Positions 20,520 through 28,877 of a DNA stretch of 64,000 nucleotides are shown in pieces. A program made the translations under genes and the position numbers. Each line of letters starts with the position of its first letter. The first letter of the stretch is position 1. The stretch is from the NCBI GenBank assembly GCA_002430545.1, contig DJCM01000004.1, positions 62,001 to 126,000 of the forward strand. Direction: 5' to 3'. The notes below the pieces were generated by a model. It was not told the origin of the DNA and did no database searches. It was given only the letters and a program-made list of their open reading frames with translations. This DNA is from Flavobacteriaceae bacterium UBA5950 (GTDB lineage Bacteria; Bacteroidota; Bacteroidia; Flavobacteriales; Flavobacteriaceae).

Positions 20520-20858
20520 TTATGCTTTAGCTGTTAATCGTTCTCTTCGTTTTTCGGCCCATGCTTCTGCATGTTTGTCTAGCTTGACCGTGAGATAGCG
20601 CATCACGCGCTCATCGCGTCTAAATTCCAGTTCTAAAGCATTGACAACTTCAGGAGTGACTTTAAAGTCAAAAAGATGGTAAAAACCACTTTTCTTGTTT
20701 TGGATGGTGTAGGCAAACTTTTTCAAGCCCCAATCCTCCTGATCAACAAGCTCACCTCCGTTTGAAGTGATGATATCAGCATACTTTTGAACTGCTTCCT
20801 TTACCTGATCTTCAGATAAAACGGGATTTAAAATGAAAACAGTTTCGTAATGATTCAT
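20520..20858 (-). CDS. rpsF: 30S ribosomal protein S6
   Basis: S6 forms a dimer with S18 in the 30S platform. The 112-residue protein begins MNHYETVFILNPVLSEDQV, has the EDWGLKKFAYTIQNKKSGFYHLF strand pair (about 45-67) and the FRRDERVMRYLTVKLDK region near 80. ATG at 20858 fits the family start; an in-frame upstream start at 20906 adds 16 residues without family character. It is first of the three-gene operon. Only a degenerate -7-like TAATTTCG lies upstream, so its promoter is not clear. Confidence 0.97.
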   Translation of the reverse strand: MNHYETVFILNPVLSEDQVKEAVQKYADIITSNGGELVDQEDWGLKKFAYTIQNKKSGFYHLFDFKVTPEVVNALELEFRRDERVMRYLTVKLDKHAEAWAEKRRERLTAKA

Positions 20859-20978
20859 ATTTATAAATTGGGCAGCGAAATTATCACTTTTGTTTATCAA
20901 TTCCAATCCTTTTATAATTTTTTACCTGAAATGGATATATGAAGAAGTGCAACGAACTTACAATTATTGACTGCTTTC

Positions 20979-23411
20979 CTAGATCGGATCGACGTCAACC
21001 AATAGTTTTACAGATCGAAAGTTGGGTATTTGTTCAAACCTTTTGATGATGCGATTGAGCTGCTCTTTGGCTGATGCAGCAGATTGATTGGCAGGTAGTT
21101 TGAGCAATACCTGCATCAAAAATTGGTTGCGTATCCGACCTATTGGAGGCGACTGTGGCCCCAAAACAATTGAAAACTGATTCCTTAGCGCTTGTGTAAA
21201 CCAGTCTGCTGACTGCTGTAGCGCTGCAAAATTCTTATGCTTGAATTCAAAACGAATCAGACGAACAAATGGTGGATATGAAAACTCTTTTCGCTGCTTG
21301 CATTGGGTTGAAAACATACTTTCATAATCATATTTCTGTAGTTGCTGAAGGGTTTGATGGTTACTGTCATAGGTCTGAATCAGCACCCTTCCCTGACGAT
21401 CTTTGCGACCTGCCCGACCTGAAACCTGTAACAAAATCTGGAACGCTCGTTCGTGTGCTCGGAAGTCCTGAAAATTGAGTAGTGAATCTGCCAAAACAAC
21501 ACCAACAAGCGTAACTTTATTAAAATCCAAACCCTTTGTCAGCATCTGCGTACCAATCAAGATATCCAGTTCATGCTGCTCAAAACGCTGAATCAAATCT
21601 CTGTGTCCATACTTTCCTTTGGTCGTATCAGAATCCATTCGTGCAACGCGAGCTTCAGGGAACAATCCCTTTATTTCAGTTTCGATTTGTTGGGTTCCAA
21701 GACCCATAGGCCTTGGATGGGCTGTGCCACATGCTACACAATGTGCATGACTCAAAACTGCATAACCACAATAATGACATTTGAGTTTCTCATTGTGTTT
21801 GTGATAGGTCAGACTCACATCACAATTGGGGCATTGGGGTACATGACCACAGGCTGTACAGTTCACAAAAGAAGAAAATCCTCGTCTGTTTTGAAACAAT
21901 ATCACCTGCTCTTTCGCCTCTAAAGTTTTTGAAATCGCTTCGATCATTGCCTCCGAAAAGTGACCTTTCATCTGCTTTTTTTTATGAAAAGCCTTTAGGT
22001 CGATGACTTCAATTGTTGGCATCGAAAAACCCTTATATCTCTTTTTTATTTCGACAAGAGAGTATTTTCCGATGTGACTATTATGAGTGGACTCGATCGA
22101 GGGCGAAGCAGATCCCATCACAATTTTGGCCTGATGCAAGCCAGCAAGTACTACAGCCACATCCCGGGCATGATAACGAGGGTTCGATTCAAACTGTTTG
22201 TACGCCACTTCATGCGATTCATCAACGATGATAAGCCCAAGATTCGAAAATGGCAATAGCACTGCCGATCGAGCGCCAACGATCAATTGTGCACTGGGGT
22301 GTTGTTGCATCACCTTGTTCCAAACCTCAGCACGTTCGCTGGGTGTGTAGCGAGAGTGATAAACAGACATACATTGACCAAAATGAACATATAAACGTTT
22401 GATGATTTGTGTTGTCAATGCGATTTCTGGGAGAAGAAAAAGAACTTGTTTTCCCTTGTCGATCATCTCCTGCACAAGATGAATATACACTTCCGTTTTC
22501 CCCGACGCTGTGACGCCATGCAATAAAATTCGATTGGTTTCATTGGCATCATCTCGAATCGATTGCAATGCTTTTTGTTGGGAATCTGTAAGCACTTTGG
22601 GAGGTGTTTCGGGTGCTGTTTTGACTGCCAAGCGATCGACAATAACTGACTGCTGATCCAACACCCCATTTTTGATAAGTGTTTTGACAGAAGATGGAGA
22701 TAACCCTGAAATTTTTAAAAATGAAGCTTTTTGAACAGGTGGTTTTTGTTTCATAAACTGCAATAGCGTTTCTCGTTGTTTGGGATAACGAACCACATCA
22801 ATCAATAGGGCTTGAAGGTTCTCATCGTTTTTATATTTGGGAGAAAGCACCAACTGTTGTTCTTGCTTGGGTTTGAATTTTGTGTAGACCTCCTCACGTA
22901 CTTGAATCAAGTCATGGCTGAGCAACTCTTGAGCGAGTTTATAGGTATTTTTAGACAGCTCCAATTTGACTGTTTCTGAGAGCGTAAGATTTTCATATTC
23001 TTGTAAAGAAGCAAGAAGTTGTTCGGCATTAGCACTCAGCTTGACGTCAGAAGAAGGAAGTTTATGAAAGTGAAGTTCTGTCTCGCTTTCAAGCAAAAGA
23101 ATACTGGGCATGGCAGCACGATAAACACTGCCAAAGGGACTCATATAATAGCTTGAAATCCACTCCCATAGCTCAATTTGCTTTTGACTAACAATGGGGG
23201 TTTGATCGATGATATACTCAATTGACTTTGCCTCATAAGCAGGAATGGTTGTATGGGTCTTATAACTTAAAGCAGCGTATTTTTTTTTGTTGCCAAAGGG
23301 AACAACAATTCGAATACCAAGCTGAATAAAATTGTATTCTTCTTCTGTTACAGCATATGTAAATAGTTTTGGGATTGGCAACGGCAGAATCACATCAACA
23401 AAAAATGGCAT
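20979..23411 (-). CDS. priA: Primosomal replication restart helicase PriA
   Basis: PriA recognises stalled forks and reloads the replicative helicase. The 810-residue protein has the N-terminal DNA-binding domain (FVDVILPLPIPKLFTYAV at the start), helicase motif I LLHGVTASGKTEVY near residue 297, and motif II DESHEVAYK near 394. A cysteine-rich zinc region follows (CTACGHVPQCPNCD near 519, CHYCGYAVL near 544, CVACGT near 558), and then the motifs LIGTQMLTKGLDF near 615 and SGRAGR near 663. Length is typical for Bacteroidetes. It is a single-gene unit with a 120-base gap to rpsF. Confidence 0.96.
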   Translation of the reverse strand: MPFFVDVILPLPIPKLFTYAVTEEEYNFIQLGIRIVVPFGNKKKYAALSYKTHTTIPAYEAKSIEYIIDQTPIVSQKQIELWEWISSYYMSPFGSVYRAAMPSILLLESETELHFHKLPSSDVKLSANAEQLLASLQEYENLTLSETVKLELSKNTYKLAQELLSHDLIQVREEVYTKFKPKQEQQLVLSPKYKNDENLQALLIDVVRYPKQRETLLQFMKQKPPVQKASFLKISGLSPSSVKTLIKNGVLDQQSVIVDRLAVKTAPETPPKVLTDSQQKALQSIRDDANETNRILLHGVTASGKTEVYIHLVQEMIDKGKQVLFLLPEIALTTQIIKRLYVHFGQCMSVYHSRYTPSERAEVWNKVMQQHPSAQLIVGARSAVLLPFSNLGLIIVDESHEVAYKQFESNPRYHARDVAVVLAGLHQAKIVMGSASPSIESTHNSHIGKYSLVEIKKRYKGFSMPTIEVIDLKAFHKKKQMKGHFSEAMIEAISKTLEAKEQVILFQNRRGFSSFVNCTACGHVPQCPNCDVSLTYHKHNEKLKCHYCGYAVLSHAHCVACGTAHPRPMGLGTQQIETEIKGLFPEARVARMDSDTTKGKYGHRDLIQRFEQHELDILIGTQMLTKGLDFNKVTLVGVVLADSLLNFQDFRAHERAFQILLQVSGRAGRKDRQGRVLIQTYDSNHQTLQQLQKYDYESMFSTQCKQRKEFSYPPFVRLIRFEFKHKNFAALQQSADWFTQALRNQFSIVLGPQSPPIGRIRNQFLMQVLLKLPANQSAASAKEQLNRIIKRFEQIPNFRSVKLLVDVDPI

Positions 23412-23533
23412 ATGATTTATACTGATTTAAAATTGACTTTTATGTCGATTTGTGATTGCAAAATTTCTCAAAACAAAGAGGGTATGAATAGCGAAAGTAA
23501 GAAATTTCTACTTCGTCAACACCCAAATGGTTG

Positions 23534-23541
23534 TATCTTTA
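23534..23541 (+). promoter_or_regulatory. Putative rlmH -7 box
   Basis: TATCTTTA, one mismatch to TAnnTTTG, four bases before the rlmH ATG at 23546. The octamer and spacing match the bshC upstream region. No -33 element found. Confidence 0.3.
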
Positions 23542-23545
23542 TGAC

Positions 23546-24016
23546 ATGAAAATAAAATGTGTCGCCATTGGAAAAACAGTAGGATCATATGCACTTGAAG
23601 AAGTACAAGCCTATGTGAAACGCATCCAGCATTTCATGCCTTTTGAATTCATTGAACTCAAAGAAATCAAACACAACAAACACAATCGAGAAAATGCACT
23701 GTTGACTGTGGAAAAAAGTATTGTAAAGCATGTTAGTAGTCGAGATGCTTTGATTCTTTTTGATGAAAAAGGAAAGCAAATGGACTCAAAAGCTTTTGCT
23801 CAATTTATCTCCAAACAGACGATGTTACAGAGCGGGACAATGGTGTTTTGTATTGGAGGCGCCTATGGGTTTAGCGAATCTTTACGCAAGCGTGCAAAAG
23901 GGATGGTTTCACTCTCCCCCATGACTTTCACTCACCAACTTGCTAGAGTGATTGCCCTTGAACAGCTCTATCGAGCTTGTACGATCATCAATCATCATCC
24001 CTATCATCACGTATGA
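23546..24016 (+). CDS. rlmH: 23S rRNA (pseudouridine1915-N3)-methyltransferase RlmH
   Basis: RlmH methylates pseudouridine 1915 in helix 69 of 23S rRNA on assembled ribosomes, using S-adenosylmethionine. The 156-residue protein is a minimal SPOUT enzyme: a mixed N-terminal half starting MKIKCVAIGKT, then the knotted cofactor site with LFDEKGKQMDSKAFA near 75, FCIGGAYGFSES near 102 and LSPMTFTHQLARVIALEQLYRA near 122, ending in YHHV. ATG at 23546 gives the usual length; an in-frame TTG at 23531 would cross the promoter-like box. Its stop overlaps the start of rdgB (ATGA), so the two are translationally coupled. Confidence 0.95.
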   Translation: MKIKCVAIGKTVGSYALEEVQAYVKRIQHFMPFEFIELKEIKHNKHNRENALLTVEKSIVKHVSSRDALILFDEKGKQMDSKAFAQFISKQTMLQSGTMVFCIGGAYGFSESLRKRAKGMVSLSPMTFTHQLARVIALEQLYRACTIINHHPYHHV

Positions 24017-24600
24017 AAAAGCTAATTCTCGCCACACACAACAAATATAAAGCCGAGGAGTTTAAGCAAATTCTACCTCAGTTTCGTGTGCAAACACTCG
24101 CAGACCTCAACTATGATCAGGAGATTGCTGAAACAGCATCAGACTTGGAGAGAAATTCGCTTTTAAAAGCTGAAACAATTTTTAGGCAGTTTGGTCATAT
24201 TGTAGTTTCGGATGATAGTGGGCTTGAGGTTCAGGCCTTGAATGGTGCGCCAGGTGTGTACTCGGCTCGTTATGCTGGCGAGCAAAAAGATGATCAGCAA
24301 AACACTGAAAAACTACTTCATGAACTCAAAGGAATCACAAACAGAAATGCACAATTTAGAACAGTTATCTCATTGATGAGCTCAAATGACACCCTTCAAT
24401 TTGAGGGGATTGTTGAAGGTGCAATCGCATATGAACCCAAAGGTGACAAGGGCTTTGGTTATGACCCTATTTTTATCCCCAATGGATTTCAAAAAACATT
24501 TGCAGAACTCACATCAAATGAAAAAAATAAAATCAGTCATAGAGCCAATGCGATAGAAAAATTGGTTGCCTATCTAGAAAAAAATCCAACTTTTTGTTAA
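24013..24600 (+). CDS. rdgB: Non-canonical purine NTP pyrophosphatase (ITPase, RdgB/HAM1)
   Basis: This housecleaning enzyme hydrolyses ITP, dITP and XTP to monophosphates. The 195-residue protein starts MKKLILATHNKYKAEEF (phosphate-binding THNKYK). It has VSDDSGLEVQALNGAPGVYSARYAG near residue 66, with the metal-binding Asp pair, and the closing GFGYDPIFIP near 150 followed by AELTSNEKNKISHRANA. The ATG shares four bases with the rlmH stop. An in-frame upstream start at 23977 would put 12 extra residues inside rlmH and is rejected. Confidence 0.95.
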   Translation: MKKLILATHNKYKAEEFKQILPQFRVQTLADLNYDQEIAETASDLERNSLLKAETIFRQFGHIVVSDDSGLEVQALNGAPGVYSARYAGEQKDDQQNTEKLLHELKGITNRNAQFRTVISLMSSNDTLQFEGIVEGAIAYEPKGDKGFGYDPIFIPNGFQKTFAELTSNEKNKISHRANAIEKLVAYLEKNPTFC

Positions 24601-24660
24601 AATTTAGTAAAAAATATATGGTCATAGCTTTGAAACAACTTAGTTTGCACAATAGAAAAA

Positions 24661-25419
24661 ATGACTAAACATTTTTTTTTATTGGTTTTACTTTTGGGTT
24701 GGAGTACACAATTAGCAGCCCAAGAGGTGATTGGGGTTGTCAAAAATGCTTCTGATGACAAGCCTATTCCAACTGTTCATGTGTTAAATCTAAATAAGGT
24801 TTTGATGAGCATCACAGATGCCAATGGTGTTTTTGCCATCGATGCCGAAGTTAATGATACCTTATATCTATCCTATCTCGGATTTAAATCGATTAAAATT
24901 ACTGTTACAAACGACCTGATTAAATTTCCAAAAACAGAGTTCAAATTGACAGCGCTAGCACTGGCACTCGAGGAAGTCATCGTTCGTCCCTATCAGTTGA
25001 CAGGCTACCTTGAAATTGATGCCAAAAATGTTCCCATCAACCGCAATCAGCGCTATAGTATCCCTGGGCTGCCGACTGGTGGATACGAGGCTGGGAGTCG
25101 AGGACCATCGGCTTTTTCAAGGGTTGTGGGATCAATTTTCAATCCTTTTGACTTCTTGCATAATCTTTTTGGCAAAAAACCCAATGAATTGCGAAAACTC
25201 AAAAAAATAAGAGAAAACAACCTTCTGCGTGACTTGCTTTCTGTAAAATATGATCGAGAAACACTTCAAGAGTTTTTGCAATTGGAAATCAATGATATTG
25301 ATGAAATATTACGAAACTGTAACTTCTCTGAGAGTTTTATTCGTACAGCCAATGATTTGCAGATATTAGAAGCAATCAGTGGTTGCTATGAGGAATACAA
25401 GGTTTTAAGTCGTAGATAA
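24661..25419 (+). CDS. Exported carboxypeptidase-regulatory-like domain protein
   Basis: A 252-residue protein with a signal peptide (FFLLVLLLGWSTQLAAQ, cleavage after about residue 20). A CarboxypepD_reg-like beta-sandwich follows at about residues 21-100 (GVVKNASDDKPIPTVHVLN, then SITDANGVFAIDA and LSYLGFKS), as at the N-terminus of SusC/TonB receptors. The C-terminal 140 residues are helical and charged and belong to a Bacteroidetes-specific arrangement that I recall only as hypothetical. It probably acts in the periplasm or outer membrane; function unknown. A TTAGTTTG (one mismatch to the -7 box) lies about 20 bases upstream. Confidence 0.75.
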   Translation: MTKHFFLLVLLLGWSTQLAAQEVIGVVKNASDDKPIPTVHVLNLNKVLMSITDANGVFAIDAEVNDTLYLSYLGFKSIKITVTNDLIKFPKTEFKLTALALALEEVIVRPYQLTGYLEIDAKNVPINRNQRYSIPGLPTGGYEAGSRGPSAFSRVVGSIFNPFDFLHNLFGKKPNELRKLKKIRENNLLRDLLSVKYDRETLQEFLQLEINDIDEILRNCNFSESFIRTANDLQILEAISGCYEEYKVLSRR

Positions 25420-25431
25420 GTCTATAAAGTA

Positions 25432-25439
25432 GTACATTT
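25432..25439 (+). promoter_or_regulatory. purB -7 promoter box
   Basis: TACATTTG, a perfect TAnnTTTG, 20 bases before the TTG start of purB. No clear -33 element. Confidence 0.45.
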
Positions 25440-25459
25440 GCACTGAAATTACGTGCATT

Positions 25460-26800
25460 TTGCTCAACACACTAAACGCCATTTCGCCAATCGACGGACG
25501 CTATCGCGGCAAAACAAAATCACTGCATGCATTTTTCTCAGAACAAGCACTCATCAAATATCGCGTTCAAGTAGAGGTTGAATATTTTATTGCGCTTTGC
25601 TCCCACCCCATTCCACAACTCGAATCGTTTCAACATTCACTGTTTGAGGATTTACGATCGCTTTACAAGCACTTTTCACCTGAGGATGCCAAAGCGATAA
25701 AAGACATTGAGAAAACAACCAATCACGATGTGAAAGCAGTAGAGTACTTTATAAAAAATGAGTTCGATAGGTTGGGTATAGGAGCATATAAAGAGTTCAT
25801 CCATTTTGGATTGACCTCCCAAGACGTAAACAACACTGCAGTACCATTGTCAATTAAAGATGCAATTGAAACTGTGGTGCTGCCACAAATCGAAAATACG
25901 ATTTCAACGTTAGACGAATTGTCGTCTCGTTATCAAAACAACCCTATGCTGGCGCGAACCCATGGTCAGGCTGCTTCACCAACACGATTGGGAAAAGAAA
26001 TACAGGTGTTTAGCGAACGAGTCAAACAACAAATTAGTCTTTTGCATCAAATACCACATGCTGCAAAATTTGGAGGTGCTACTGGAAATTTTAATGCACA
26101 TCAGATTGCTTATCCCAACATTGATTGGCGTGCTTTTGGTGAAAACTTTGTTGTGAAAATCCTAGGTCTTCATCACTCTTTTCCAACAACACAGATTGAG
26201 CATTACGATCACTTGGCTGCCTTGTGTGATGCCTTTTCAAGAATCAACACCATTTTGATTGATCTGAATCGGGATTTTTGGACTTATATTTCCATCGACT
26301 ATTTCAAACAAAAAATCAATGACAATGAGGTTGGTTCGTCTGCGATGCCGCATAAAGTCAACCCTATTGATTTTGAAAATGCAGAAGGAAACTTGGGGAT
26401 TGCCAATGCTGTTTTTTCATTTCTATCCTCCAAGCTCCCCATTTCCCGTCTCCAACGAGACCTGACAGACAGTACTGTTCTCCGTAACATTGGTGTTCCA
26501 TTCAGTCATATGCTGATTGCTCTGGCATCTCTACATAAAGGGCTTGGTAAATTGGAAGTGAATGAAGCTGCTATCGATGAGGATCTCAATAATAACTGGG
26601 CTGTGGTTGCTGAAGCCATACAAACCATCCTTCGACGAGAAGGCTTTCCTAAGCCCTACGAGGCACTAAAAGGACTGACAAGAACCAATAGCGAAATCAC
26701 CAAAGAGAGTATCCAGCAATTTATCAACGAATTGGATATCAGTGATGAGCTCAAAGCAGAGCTGCTTCAGATTAGCCCTCAAAACTACACAGGAATTTAG
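25460..26800 (+). CDS. purB: Adenylosuccinate lyase
   Basis: PurB acts twice in purine synthesis, splitting SAICAR to AICAR and adenylosuccinate to AMP with release of fumarate. The 446-residue protein starts LNAISPIDGRYRGKT, as in long-form E. coli-type PurB. It has TTNHDVKAVEYFIK near residue 94, LARTHGQAASPTRLGK near 165 (general acid His), and the fumarase-superfamily signature GSSAMPHKVNPIDFEN near 291. No in-frame ATG fits; TTG at 25460 aligns exactly with the family N-terminus. It converges on the DUF4252 gene with only three bases between stops. Confidence 0.95.
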   Translation: MLNTLNAISPIDGRYRGKTKSLHAFFSEQALIKYRVQVEVEYFIALCSHPIPQLESFQHSLFEDLRSLYKHFSPEDAKAIKDIEKTTNHDVKAVEYFIKNEFDRLGIGAYKEFIHFGLTSQDVNNTAVPLSIKDAIETVVLPQIENTISTLDELSSRYQNNPMLARTHGQAASPTRLGKEIQVFSERVKQQISLLHQIPHAAKFGGATGNFNAHQIAYPNIDWRAFGENFVVKILGLHHSFPTTQIEHYDHLAALCDAFSRINTILIDLNRDFWTYISIDYFKQKINDNEVGSSAMPHKVNPIDFENAEGNLGIANAVFSFLSSKLPISRLQRDLTDSTVLRNIGVPFSHMLIALASLHKGLGKLEVNEAAIDEDLNNNWAVVAEAIQTILRREGFPKPYEALKGLTRTNSEITKESIQQFINELDISDELKAELLQISPQNYTGI

Positions 26801-26803
26801 AGT

Positions 26804-27346
26804 TTAAATTTTTACCTGACCTTTTAATTTATTGAGCTCCTCCCCAGCTGGGATATCAAGCTTTTGTACCAATGAAGCGATTCTAGCCAAATCAATTTTT
26901 CCGTCGATATATAGCAATACAGTTTGATTACGATCATTAAGGGCAGCATTGTCATTGTCCTCTTTTGCCAGCATCACAAGTTGGTCCACAATATTCTCCT
27001 TTTCAGAGAGTGCTGCATAAAAATACACAGTGGTTTGGTCCTCACGAACTTGCATCAACTCAGAAAGCTGGTTCGTTTTTGCATGCTCTTGTGTCCAGTC
27101 GGAAAAGTTGTCAGAAATTGTAGGCTCATCGGTTCGTAAGAGTTTAAAAGTATTGATTTGAGAAATCAGCTCTAAAAACTCCTTTGCTTCAGGATCTGTA
27201 TCATCGATGTTGAGCTTGGCAAGCATCGAAAACATCTGTGGACTAATCGATACATAGGTAACTCTTTCATTGGATTTGTAGGTATCAAAAACAGATTGTG
27301 CCATCATCATTGGAGCAATCATTAAAAATAAAAAGGTTGTTTTCAT
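26804..27346 (-). CDS. DUF4252 domain exported protein
   Basis: A 180-residue protein with a signal peptide (TTFLFLMIAPMMMAQ) and the DUF4252 pattern known from Bacteroidetes: FDTYKSNERVTYVSISPQMF near residue 20, then a helical region and a closing IDGKIDLARIASLVQKLDIPA near 150. Probably periplasmic; function unknown. It is a lone gene convergent with purB. A TATTTTCG near 27375, weakly like a -7 box, is the only promoter-like signal. Confidence 0.75.
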   Translation of the reverse strand: MKTTFLFLMIAPMMMAQSVFDTYKSNERVTYVSISPQMFSMLAKLNIDDTDPEAKEFLELISQINTFKLLRTDEPTISDNFSDWTQEHAKTNQLSELMQVREDQTTVYFYAALSEKENIVDQLVMLAKEDNDNAALNDRNQTVLLYIDGKIDLARIASLVQKLDIPAGEELNKLKGQVKI

Positions 27347-27482
27347 GTCCTAAAGAATATGGTTATTCGACGAAAATACAATAAAGATTTTTATCCCAGA
27401 CTACTGCACGTAAACTTTCCGATTTATGATTTTTAATAAAAATGAGTACATTGCAGAAGAAACAAATTTTAAGAGAGTAAAA

Positions 27483-28877
27483 ATGAGAAAATTCCTTCCT
27501 TTTGTACTTTTACTGTTTGTCTTGATATCATGTAAAGACGAAGATGATAATGTTGTAACTCGCAAGTATGATTTAGAAGTTGAAGACTTTATCTGGAAAG
27601 GTCTAAATACTTATTACTACTGGCAAAGCAGCATTCCCGACTTGGCAGACAACCGATTTGATTCAAGAGAATCCTATGCCACCTATTTATCCGATTTCGA
27701 TGGAAGACTTGAATTATTATTTGAATCTCTTCTTTCAAGCAAGGATCGCTTTAGCTGGATCATGAGTGACTATACCGAACTTGAAAATCAATTGAGCCGC
27801 ACTTATAAAACAAGCGGAATGATGTATAATTTAGTAAGGATTGGCGACTCTAATGAGTTGTTTGCTTTTGTACGCTATGTGCTCCCCGATTCGGATGCAG
27901 CTACAAAAAATATTAAGCGTGGAGACCTTTTTTTAAGTGTTAACAACGAACAACTGACCATCAATAATTATCAAGATTTATTGAGTAGCGATGTAGGATC
28001 GTTTAGTATTCAGCTCGCTCAAATCACTGGGCAAACAATTGCGCTATCAGGTGTCAATGTCGATTTGGTCAAAACTGAAATCCAAGAAAACCCCGTCCAT
28101 ATTCATAAGATCATTGAACTAAACAACACGAAGATTGGTTATTTGATGTACAATGGGTTTGTGGCTGATTTTGACGAAGAACTCGAAAGTGCTTTTTCAG
28201 AATTTCAAACCCAAGGGGTCAATCATTTGATTGTCGATTTACGCTACAATCGTGGCGGAAGAACCAGTTCATCCATCAAACTTGCCAGTATGATAACCGG
28301 GCAGTTTTCGGGTAAGGTTTATGCGCAAACCCAACACAATGATAAACTCTCATCTTATAATGAAGACTACATATTTGAAGAAACTTCCGTACAGCTGAAA
28401 ATGGACCGACTCTATGTCATTAGTTCTGCAGATACTGCATCAGCCAGCGAGCTCCTAATCAACGGCTTATCACCCTATATCGATGTCATCCTTGTTGGCG
28501 ACGATACCACAGGTAAAAATGTCGGTTCCTATACAATCTACGACTGGATTGATGACGAGGGAACTGTAAACCCTGATCACACTTGGGCCATGCAACCCAT
28601 CACATTCAAAATTGCCAATAGCGAAGGTTTTGCAGACTTTGAAAATGGCCTGGAAGCAGATCATCTTTTTCTTGAAGACCTAACCAATTTGGGAACTCTC
28701 GGTGAAATCGATGAACCCCTATTAGAAAAAACCCTAGAAATCATGGGTGTACTCCCACAGAGTTTAGAAAAGAAAGCGATTGACACAGATAACATTCATT
28801 TCAAACAATTTGCTCCTTTGCAAAAAGCATTGATGCATTTCGACACCCCAACTAAAATAAATACGATGCGCCTATAG
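27483..28877 (+). CDS. S41 family peptidase, lipoprotein
   Basis: A 464-residue C-terminal-processing-type serine protease anchored as a lipoprotein: MRKFLPFVLLLFVLISC gives a signal peptide with lipobox ISC. A PDZ-like segment sits near 115-180 (IKRGDLFLSVNNEQLTINN). The tail-specific protease core has LIVDLRYNRGGRTSSS near 250, the catalytic serine in SADTASASELL near 320 and the catalytic lysine in TGKNVGS near 344. Bacteroidetes carry many such exported S41 enzymes; substrate unknown. ATG at 27483 is chosen over 27426 because it starts the signal peptide. Its 3' end overlaps the convergent TonB-receptor gene by 26 bases. Confidence 0.88.
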   Translation: MRKFLPFVLLLFVLISCKDEDDNVVTRKYDLEVEDFIWKGLNTYYYWQSSIPDLADNRFDSRESYATYLSDFDGRLELLFESLLSSKDRFSWIMSDYTELENQLSRTYKTSGMMYNLVRIGDSNELFAFVRYVLPDSDAATKNIKRGDLFLSVNNEQLTINNYQDLLSSDVGSFSIQLAQITGQTIALSGVNVDLVKTEIQENPVHIHKIIELNNTKIGYLMYNGFVADFDEELESAFSEFQTQGVNHLIVDLRYNRGGRTSSSIKLASMITGQFSGKVYAQTQHNDKLSSYNEDYIFEETSVQLKMDRLYVISSADTASASELLINGLSPYIDVILVGDDTTGKNVGSYTIYDWIDDEGTVNPDHTWAMQPITFKIANSEGFADFENGLEADHLFLEDLTNLGTLGEIDEPLLEKTLEIMGVLPQSLEKKAIDTDNIHFKQFAPLQKALMHFDTPTKINTMRL